In this document: in pieces, positions 10,013 through 16,947 of the stretch
Layout: every line of letters begins with the position of its first letter
How positions within the stretch are numbered: position 1 is the first letter of the stretch
Origin: Hyphomicrobiales bacterium
Lineage (GTDB): Bacteria > Pseudomonadota > Alphaproteobacteria > Rhizobiales > JAKSCL01
Direction: 5' to 3'
Assembly: GCA_022360615.1 (NCBI GenBank)
Contig: JAKSCL010000014.1
Span: 1-44,421, forward strand
DNA length: 44,421 nucleotides
Made by a program: the position numbers and the translations under genes
Notes under the pieces: generated by a model
Seen by the model: the letters and a program-made list of their open reading frames with translations, nothing else
Told to the model about the DNA's origin: nothing
Databases searched by the model: none

Positions 10013-10048
10013 ATTGTCAACATTCAACATTCGGATTGTCAACATTCA
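10013..10048. promoter_or_regulatory. Tandem 14-bp direct repeat ATTGTCAACATTCA (10013-10026 and 10035-10048), candidate operator pair
   Basis: Exact repeats 22 bp apart in the gntR/CoA-transferase divergent intergenic region. Confidence 0.55.
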
Positions 10049-10096
10049 GCAATTGCCATATAGAGACGAAAAGAACGAATTCAGCTTGGAGGCGCC

Positions 10097-11389
10097 ATGT
10101 CCACGGTCACCGGAAACAAGCCCCTTTCGGCTTATGATGGAGGAGAGGGCGACAGCAGCGCCGCCGATGAGGACAATATCGAGAAGCAGCGGCTTCGGAC
10201 ACGGACGCCGCCCGCAAGCGAAGCGCTCAAGCGGTTCTTCGTTCTCGATTTAACAAGGGTGCGCTCAGGTCCGACCTGCGTGCGCCAGCTTGCCGATTGG
10301 GGCGCGCATGTCGTCAAGGTGGAGATGCCCGAGGCAGCCGATGGCGCGAAACTGGGCGGGCCGCGCGGCGGACCCGATTTCCAAAACCTTCACCGCAACA
10401 AGCAAAGCCTGTCCCTGAACCTCAAATCGGAGGAGGGAAAGGCGGTCTTCCGTAAACTTGCCGCCCGCGCCGATGTGATCGTGGAGAATTTCCGCCCCGA
10501 TGTGAAAGCGCGTCTTGGGATCGATTACGACACGCTCTCAAAGGACAATCCGGGCCTCGTCTATGCCTCGATCTCAGGCTTCGGCCAGGACGGCCCTTAT
10601 AAGGAGCGGCCCGGCTTCGACCAGATCGCGCAGGGCATGGGCGGGTTGATGTCGATCACCGGTAAACCGGGCGAAGGGCCGATGCGCGTCGGTATCCCGA
10701 TTGCCGATCTCTCCTCCGGGCTTCTCGCGGCGCAGGGGATTCTGATTGCGCTTCTCGAACGCGAAGTGTCAGGACGCGGGCAGTGGGTCCAGACCTCGCT
10801 TCTTCAGGCCCAGGTCTTCATGCTCGATTTCCAGGGCGCGCGTTATCTCTTAAACCGCGAAGTGCCGAAGCAGGCTGGCAATAACCACCCAACCAGCATT
10901 CCGACCGGGGTTTTCAAGACCGCCGACGGCTATATGAACATCGCTGTCGCTGGGCAGGTGATCTGGAAACGGTTCTGTCAAGCGGTCGGCCGTGGGGATT
11001 GGGCAACAAACCCTGACTATGAAACGCCCGAACAACGCTCAAAAAACCGGGATGCGCTTGGCGCCGAAATCGAGGCCGAGACCCTGAGGGACACCACCGC
11101 GACCTGGATTGCGCGCTTCAACGCAGCGGGCGTTCCCTGCGGCGAGATCAATGACATCGGCCAGGTCTTTGAGGATATCCAGGTGAAGCATCTGGGCCTT
11201 GCCCAGCCGGTGAAAAGCCATGAACGCGGCGACACGCGTCTCATCGGCCAGCCGATCCTGATGAGCCGTACGCCAAGCCGCATCGCAGCGCCGCCGCCTT
11301 TGTGCGGCGAGCATTCGACGGATGTGCTCAGCGAGTTGGGCTACACACCTGAAGAGATCGAAAATTTCAGAGCGAACGGCGTGATCTGA
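10097..11389 (+). CDS. CaiB/BaiF CoA-transferase family protein (class III)
   Basis: 430 aa; VLDLTRVRSGPTCVRQLADWGAHVVKVE, ADVIVENFRPDVKARLGIDYDTLSKDNPGLVYASISGFGQDGPY. Confidence 0.95.
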   Translation: MSTVTGNKPLSAYDGGEGDSSAADEDNIEKQRLRTRTPPASEALKRFFVLDLTRVRSGPTCVRQLADWGAHVVKVEMPEAADGAKLGGPRGGPDFQNLHRNKQSLSLNLKSEEGKAVFRKLAARADVIVENFRPDVKARLGIDYDTLSKDNPGLVYASISGFGQDGPYKERPGFDQIAQGMGGLMSITGKPGEGPMRVGIPIADLSSGLLAAQGILIALLEREVSGRGQWVQTSLLQAQVFMLDFQGARYLLNREVPKQAGNNHPTSIPTGVFKTADGYMNIAVAGQVIWKRFCQAVGRGDWATNPDYETPEQRSKNRDALGAEIEAETLRDTTATWIARFNAAGVPCGEINDIGQVFEDIQVKHLGLAQPVKSHERGDTRLIGQPILMSRTPSRIAAPPPLCGEHSTDVLSELGYTPEEIENFRANGVI

Positions 11390-11414
11390 CGCAGCGCCAG
11401 CAAGGACCATCGAT

Positions 11415-12200
11415 ATGACCGACAAGATACTGACCGAACGCGCGGGCGATACCGCCCGCATCATCTTCAACCAGCCTGAAAAGCGCAATGCCGTATCGCT
11501 CGAGATGTGGGAGGCCGTTGAATGGGCGCTGGATGATTTCGCCACCGACAATGGCGTGCGGGTGCTGATCCTTTCCGGAGCGGGCGGGAAAGCCTTCGTT
11601 TCGGGCGCCGATATCTCGAAGTTCGAAAGCGAGCGCTCAACCGCTGAAGCCGTCGCACACTACAACACAACGACTGCCCGCGTTTACGGAAAGGTTGAGA
11701 GCTTCCCAAAGCCCGTGATCGCGCAGATCGACGGTTTCTGCGTCGGCGGCGGAGTGGCGCTGGCTGTGTGCAGCGACATTCGTATTTGCGGAGAGGGCTC
11801 GCAATTCTCCATTCCGGCGGCGAAGCTCGGTCTTGGTTATGGCTTTGCCGGCATCAACCGGCTCGTGAATGTGGTCGGGCCGTCTTTCGCGAAGGAAATC
11901 TTCTTCACCGCCCGCCGTTTCGATGCCGAGGAGGCCCGCATCATGGGGCTCGTTAACCGGGTTGTGCCCGACGGTATGGTGGAGGAGGCGGCCATGGCCA
12001 TGGCCGAAACGATCTCGGCCAATGCCCCGATGACCGTCAATTCGGTCAAATACATTGTGAACCAAACGCGGGTCCCTGAAAGCGCGCGCGATCTCGATCG
12101 CTGCGCCGCGCTTGTGAAAGGGTGCTTCGACAGCGAGGACTATATTGAGGGACGCCGCGCCTTCATGGAGAAACGCAAGCCCAACTTCGTCGGGGCGTAG
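11415..12200 (+). CDS. Enoyl-CoA hydratase/isomerase family protein
   Basis: 261 aa; NQPEKRNAVSLEMW, SGAGGKAFVSGADISKF, KPVIAQIDGFCVGGGVALAVCSDIRI. Confidence 0.94.
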   Translation: MTDKILTERAGDTARIIFNQPEKRNAVSLEMWEAVEWALDDFATDNGVRVLILSGAGGKAFVSGADISKFESERSTAEAVAHYNTTTARVYGKVESFPKPVIAQIDGFCVGGGVALAVCSDIRICGEGSQFSIPAAKLGLGYGFAGINRLVNVVGPSFAKEIFFTARRFDAEEARIMGLVNRVVPDGMVEEAAMAMAETISANAPMTVNSVKYIVNQTRVPESARDLDRCAALVKGCFDSEDYIEGRRAFMEKRKPNFVGA

Positions 12201-12300
12201 AGCAAATCCAGGAAAAGTGAGAACCGGTTTTCCGGCCGGATTTGCAACAGAATAAGGGCTTGCGGAAATTGAACGATGTTAAGAGAGACGGAATTGCTCT
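12199..12300. repeat. REP-like palindromic intergenic repeat, copy 1 (terminal inverted repeats AGAGCAAATCC / GGAATTGCTCT)
   Basis: Core GAACCGGTTTTCCGGCCGGATTTGCAACA and end CGGAATTGCTCT shared with 15641-15730; overlaps the upstream stop codon. Confidence 0.8.
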
Positions 12301-12772
12301 GAGTACAACGGGCGAAGTTCGCCGCATCGACACCGACGCGGCCAGAGAATCCTTCGAAAGAGCGCTTACGGATCACGCGCAAGCGTTCGAGACGTTCTTC
12401 GTCGCGCGTCTCCTGGACCTGAGCTTCACCTATTTGCCTGAAGACGCGCCCGATGCGGAAAAAGAGGTCTGCCGGCTTCGCTTCCCGGTCTCCGAGTTTC
12501 TTTTTAACCCGCAAGGTTCGCTCCATGGCGGCGCGATTGCCGCGGCCATGGACATCTCGATGGGTCACTTGGTGAATAAGGTTACCGGGGCGGGCGCCAC
12601 AATCGAGATGAAAATCCAATATATGCGGCCGATCACAGCCGGGATGGCCACATGCGAGGGCCGTTTCCTCAGACGCGGGCGGCAGATCAGTTTTCTGGAA
12701 AGCCGCTTATGGGACGAGGCCGAACGGCTCGTGGCCGTTGCCACCGCGACCTGGAAAATGCCCTCCGGTTGA
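12242..12772 (+). CDS. PaaI-type hotdog thioesterase; start codon uncertain
   Basis: FLFNPQGSLHGGAIAAAMDISMGHLVNKVTGAGATIEMKIQYMRPI is hotdog-thioesterase-like. The first about 20 codons, starting at a TTG, lie in the repeat. Confidence 0.82.
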   Translation: MQQNKGLRKLNDVKRDGIALSTTGEVRRIDTDAARESFERALTDHAQAFETFFVARLLDLSFTYLPEDAPDAEKEVCRLRFPVSEFLFNPQGSLHGGAIAAAMDISMGHLVNKVTGAGATIEMKIQYMRPITAGMATCEGRFLRRGRQISFLESRLWDEAERLVAVATATWKMPSG

Positions 12773-12875
12773 CGCGACCGTAGCCGCCATTGCAGGTTGG
12801 TTCTTGTTGAGACCGCAGAGTTTCTCGCATGCTTTCCTTTCTTTAGAAGAGAGATGAACGGTAGGGGGGGGGCAT

Positions 12876-13655
12876 GTGAGCTTCAGCATTGCGCAGTTGT
12901 TTTCGCTTGAAGGGCGCGTTGCTCTGGTGACCGGGGCGTCCGGAGCGCTTGGCGGGCGTTTTGCCGAAACACTCGCATTGGCAGGTGCCCGTGTCGTGCT
13001 TGCAGCGCGGCGGCTTGAGCCGATGCAAGCCCTGCGTGAGCGCTTGGCGGGTGGTTCCGGCCGGCACATGACGGTGCGCATGGATGTGGCGGAGAAGGCC
13101 TCGGTCGATGCCGCAATCGATGAAGCGGCGGCGGAATTGGGGATGATCGATATTGCGGTCAACAATAGCGGTATCGCGTTGACCGCGAGCGCGCTTGACG
13201 AGCCGGATGAGGAATGGGACCGGCTTATGCGAGTCAACCTCGATGGCGCCCGCACTGTCGCGCTTGCGGTGGCGCGGCGCCTTGTCGATGCGAAAAAGCC
13301 CGGTTCAATCATCAACGTCGCATCCGTCACGGGATTGCGCCAAGCAGGCGCTGTCACGGCCTACGCCACGTCGAAGGCGGCGCTCATCCAGATGACCAAG
13401 CAGCATGCGCTTGAATGGGCGCGGCATGGCATCCGTGTGAACGCGATTGCGCCCGGTTACATCGAAACCGATTTGAACCGGGACTTCTTTGCGACCGACG
13501 CCGGCAGGGCGCTGATCAAGCGCATCCCCCAACGCCGCCTTGGCCACACCGGAGATCTCGACGGTGCGCTTCTCCTTCTCGCCTCAAATGCCGGTGCCTA
13601 TATGACCGGGACGGTCGTTTCCGTCGACGGCGGACATCTGGTTTCATCGCTTTAG
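12876..13655 (+). CDS. SDR family oxidoreductase
   Basis: 259 aa, GTG start; TGASGALGGRFA, VNNSGIA, YATSKAALIQMTKQHALEWARHGIRVNAIAPGYIETDLN, GTVVSVDGGHL. Confidence 0.95.
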   Translation: MSFSIAQLFSLEGRVALVTGASGALGGRFAETLALAGARVVLAARRLEPMQALRERLAGGSGRHMTVRMDVAEKASVDAAIDEAAAELGMIDIAVNNSGIALTASALDEPDEEWDRLMRVNLDGARTVALAVARRLVDAKKPGSIINVASVTGLRQAGAVTAYATSKAALIQMTKQHALEWARHGIRVNAIAPGYIETDLNRDFFATDAGRALIKRIPQRRLGHTGDLDGALLLLASNAGAYMTGTVVSVDGGHLVSSL

Positions 13656-13683
13656 GGTCTGTTGAGGTTCAACAGGCCCTAAA
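13651..13683 (+). terminator. Hairpin TTTAGGGTCTGTTGA-GGT-TCAACAGGCCCTAAA overlapping the SDR stop codon
   Basis: 15-bp arms with one T/C difference (a G-U pair on one strand) and a 3-nt loop; TAG stop lies in the 5' arm; no strong T-tract. Confidence 0.6.
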
Positions 13684-13956
13684 CTGCTATTCCGCCGCAG
13701 GGAAAACCCTGCCGCGTTCGTCAGAACAAAATATTGGAAGACTTCCGCGAGCTTAGTTGGTTTTCGGTCAAGGCGACACTTTTCGCGTATCTGAACAAGC
13801 ACGTTTAACAGCAACGTGATCATCGCGTTCTGCCCCATTGACTATGGTCCGTCCCATTCCGACATCGGCGGGAGTCGAACGTGTCCTGTGCAACCGGATT
13901 GCGACGCGGCCGCCCCGCCTGATCGATGTTATGTCAAACACGAACGGACACACCGC

Positions 13957-14559
13957 ATGTGGCAGCCACTGACGTCCTTTAATCGCATGAACCGTTCGCC
14001 TGGCGCACAGGCGGCAAGCCTCTTGGTGCTACGCCTCTCCATGGCGGGGCTGATGTTCTGGTGGGGCTTGATAAAAGTGTTGAACACGGGAGTGGGGCAG
14101 GCGGTATCGAATACCTTTTACTGGGGGCTTTTCACTGACGACCTACTGCTCATTGGGTTTGGCTGGTTTCAGATCGTCATTGCCGCTCTCATGGCAGTTG
14201 GCTTGTTGCGTGGACCGGTCTTGTGGCTGCAGCTGATCATCAGCGTGTTTGTCGCTTTGACGATTTGGGATAGCTTGATCGACCCCTTCTGGCTCTGGAT
14301 GCCCGGCGAAAAGCCGCCCAGGGTGAATTCCCTCTTTTATCCCTCGCTGATTATTGCTGCCGCGTCCTGGGTGCTTATTGCCTTGCGAGAGGCCGACACA
14401 ATCGCGCTAGACCGGTGGATGGTAAATGCCGGCAAGAAGGCCGGAAGGCGCCCAGCCACCGGCAGAGCGGCGGGCGCGGAAGCATCCAGCCCTCAAGCGC
14501 CACGGCAAACAAGGCCAACGCAAGGCTCGCATTGGTCGGGAAACCATCCTATGTCGTAA
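13957..14559 (+). CDS. DoxX-like integral membrane protein
   Basis: From MWQPLTSFNRMNRS; LRLSMAGLMFWWGLIKVLN and several hydrophobic helices; basic low-complexity C-terminal tail. Confidence 0.65.
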   Translation: MWQPLTSFNRMNRSPGAQAASLLVLRLSMAGLMFWWGLIKVLNTGVGQAVSNTFYWGLFTDDLLLIGFGWFQIVIAALMAVGLLRGPVLWLQLIISVFVALTIWDSLIDPFWLWMPGEKPPRVNSLFYPSLIIAAASWVLIALREADTIALDRWMVNAGKKAGRRPATGRAAGAEASSPQAPRQTRPTQGSHWSGNHPMS

Positions 14560-14628
14560 GCTCTCGAGCGAGTGCCGGAATGCTCGGCGGCCGACAGACC
14601 GGCTTCAGCTTTCACCGGGAGAAACCGC

Positions 14629-15015
14629 ATGCTTTTTCCGGACAATCCCGTCGCGAGCATCGCTGTCTACACGGCTTTTGCGATCGCAGCTTTGTCGCCC
14701 GCCTTTGCCGAAGGCGATCCCGGACGCGGCGAAACAGTCTACCGGCAGTGCGCGGCTTGCCACAGCTTCGATCCTGCCGACCGGCGGCCGGGCCCGCATT
14801 TGCAAGGGATTTTTGGCCGGACCGCTGGTGCAGTGGAGGGCTTCCGCTATTCCGAAGCCATGGCGGCGTCGGAGATCGTCTGGACCGGCGAAACCCTCTC
14901 CGCCTATCTCCTCAATCCCCGCGCTAGTCTGCCTGGCACCCGCAAGCCGGTTGGGCTTCGCCGCGAATCCGACATCCAGGACGTTTTGGCCTTTCTGCGT
15001 CAGGAAGGCGGGTAG
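14629..15015 (+). CDS. c-type cytochrome (class I), secreted
   Basis: Signal peptide MLFPDNPVASIAVYTAFAIAALSPAFAE; CAACH haem motif; GPHLQGIFGRTAG; C-terminal LLNPRASLPGTRKPVGLRRESDIQDVLAFL. Confidence 0.88.
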   Translation: MLFPDNPVASIAVYTAFAIAALSPAFAEGDPGRGETVYRQCAACHSFDPADRRPGPHLQGIFGRTAGAVEGFRYSEAMAASEIVWTGETLSAYLLNPRASLPGTRKPVGLRRESDIQDVLAFLRQEGG

Positions 15016-15026
15016 GCGGGCGAATC

Positions 15027-15623
15027 CTAGAAGATTACCCAGCCGCCAATCGCAACAAGAATCATGGTCAAGGCAAAGCTGGCGACAATCAGCAGCCCGT
15101 CCTGCGTTATGAGCCCCAAAGCGAGAATCAACATCGGCAAGGCCGGAGGCACAATTCCGCCCGGCACCAGCGCACCGAGCGCCATGCCAATGGCAAGCAC
15201 GGTGGCGAGTAGCCCTTCGAGCCAGACGAAGGGTGCTGACATCAGAAACCGCCAGCGCGGTCTGAGGGCGACTTCAATGCGCTTCGCCCAGGGCTTTAAG
15301 CGATGAATGGCCCCATCCAGATGATCGCGCCGGAAGCTGAAGTCCAGAATCCGGCGCGGTAGCCACAATGTGCGGCAGCCAATCAACATCTGGACCGACA
15401 CAAAAAGGGCAAGCCCCGCCATGGTCAAGGAAACGCCCGGCAGCGCGCCGATGACGGGCAGGATCGCAATCAGCGCGGCAAGCAGCAAGAACGGTCCGAA
15501 AGTCTTCGGGCCGAAATGTTGAAAAAGCGAGCCAAGGCTCACACGCTCTCCGTTCGCGTTTTGCTCAATCCGCTCGAGAATTTCAGAAAGCGGAGCAGTT
15601 TGCGAAGCAGTGCTGTCTGTCAT
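15027..15623 (-). CDS. Exopolysaccharide synthesis protein ExoD family
   Basis: SLGSLFQHFGPKTFGPFLLLAALIAILPVIGALPGVSLTMAGLALFVSVQMLIG; start at MTDSTAS (15621-15623), as the longer ORF enters the repeat. Confidence 0.88.
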   Translation of the reverse strand: MTDSTASQTAPLSEILERIEQNANGERVSLGSLFQHFGPKTFGPFLLLAALIAILPVIGALPGVSLTMAGLALFVSVQMLIGCRTLWLPRRILDFSFRRDHLDGAIHRLKPWAKRIEVALRPRWRFLMSAPFVWLEGLLATVLAIGMALGALVPGGIVPPALPMLILALGLITQDGLLIVASFALTMILVAIGGWVIF

Positions 15624-15640
15624 ATTCGATACGAGAGGCA

Positions 15641-15730
15641 AGTAAAGCGGAGACCGGTTTTCCGCCCGGATTTGCGACAAAACGAGGACCGGGAGCCATT
15701 GAGCGGTTTAAAGAAAAGCGGAATTGCTCT
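15641..15730. repeat. REP-like palindromic intergenic repeat, copy 2
   Basis: GAGACCGGTTTTCCGCCCGGATTTGCGACAAAAC ... AAAAGCGGAATTGCTCT, similar to 12199-12300. Confidence 0.75.
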
Positions 15731-16943
15731 AACGCCCATGGCGTTCGGTCACACGCACGCCTTCGAAGATCTTGTCGCTGGGATGAATGATAACTTGGGT
15801 GCCTTCTTCAACGCCTGAAAGGATTTCCGTTTCGATACCGTCGCTGTGCCCGGTTTCCACCCGCATCAGCCGGGCCTCGCCATTGCGGACGGTGAAAAGC
15901 GTCCATTCTCCATCGGTCCGGAAAAGCGCCGTAAGCGGGACTTTCAGAACGTCCTCTCCGGTCCAGGTGACAATGCGCGTATCCACCTGAAAGCCATGGC
16001 CGAGCGCTTCATAATATGACTGGTCACCTTTGAAATCGATAATCACATTCACCCGTTGTTCCTCGATTCCAAGTGCTGAGACTTTCGTGAAGCCAAAGGG
16101 TTCGACGCGGGCAACGACACCTTCGAGGGCTGGGCTGCCGCCCCAGTTCTCGATAATCACACGGTGGCCTTCCTGAACGCGGACAGCGTCTTTTGAGAGA
16201 AGATCGGTAACGATTTCCAGATCGGTCGGATCGCCGATCTCGACGAGAGGCGTACCAACCTGTACGACGCCTTCGCTTTCGTGCAGAACTTGCAGAACCT
16301 CACCGTCGACAGGCGCAGTGATGACGACACAGTCGAAGGTTTCACGGTTAAGTGCGATCTGTGAGGTCGCCGTCAACTGTGCCTGTGTGCGCGCCAATTC
16401 ATGGCCGCGCATGACGAGTTCCGCCTCGGCACGCGACCGTTCGGCTTGGCGGGCGCGATAGGCCCGTTCGGCGGCATCCAGATTGCGAGTCGGAATAATA
16501 CCGCGGGGGGCAAGCGTACGGGCCCGCTCGACCTCGGCTTTGGCATAGGTCAGCTCGGCATTGACCCGTTCAAGCTCGGCCTTGGCGAGCACTTCTGCGG
16601 CCTCGGCAGCCCGTACGGCGGCTTGCAACTCCGCTTCGGTGCGCAGGTCGAGGAAGGCAGGGTCCGCGGGTTCGAGGCGAACGACAACCGTCTCCCCCGC
16701 GACGACCTTGTCGCCTGGATCCAATTCGATCCTAAGCGCTCGGCTCGCAACGGGTGCTGAAAGGGCAAATACGTCTTTAATACGTGTTTCGCCTTCCTCC
16801 CCAATGGTGACCATCAAAGGTCCCCGGGTGACCTGCGCCATGTCGACGGGTACGGGCCGCGGCCAGAACGCAAAGGTCAAACCGGCGGCCACAAGAGCCA
16901 GCAGCGTTCCCCAAACGAAAAGGCGTTTTGTGGCGACGGCCAT
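15729..16943 (-). CDS. HlyD/MacA-like periplasmic adaptor subunit
   Basis: 404 aa; N-terminal TM, PVDMAQVTRGPLMVTIGEEGETRIKDVFALSAPVASRALRIELDPGDKVVAGETVVRL, coiled-coil hairpin. Confidence 0.88.
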   Translation of the reverse strand: MAVATKRLFVWGTLLALVAAGLTFAFWPRPVPVDMAQVTRGPLMVTIGEEGETRIKDVFALSAPVASRALRIELDPGDKVVAGETVVVRLEPADPAFLDLRTEAELQAAVRAAEAAEVLAKAELERVNAELTYAKAEVERARTLAPRGIIPTRNLDAAERAYRARQAERSRAEAELVMRGHELARTQAQLTATSQIALNRETFDCVVITAPVDGEVLQVLHESEGVVQVGTPLVEIGDPTDLEIVTDLLSKDAVRVQEGHRVIIENWGGSPALEGVVARVEPFGFTKVSALGIEEQRVNVIIDFKGDQSYYEALGHGFQVDTRIVTWTGEDVLKVPLTALFRTDGEWTLFTVRNGEARLMRVETGHSDGIETEILSGVEEGTQVIIHPSDKIFEGVRVTERHGR

Positions 16944-16947
16944 GCAA

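Noticed and set aside
13860-13945. Possible tRNA because of GGCGGGAGTCGAACG (resembles a reversed T-loop)
   Set aside because: No matching T-stem, acceptor stem or anticodon arm could be built on the reverse strand
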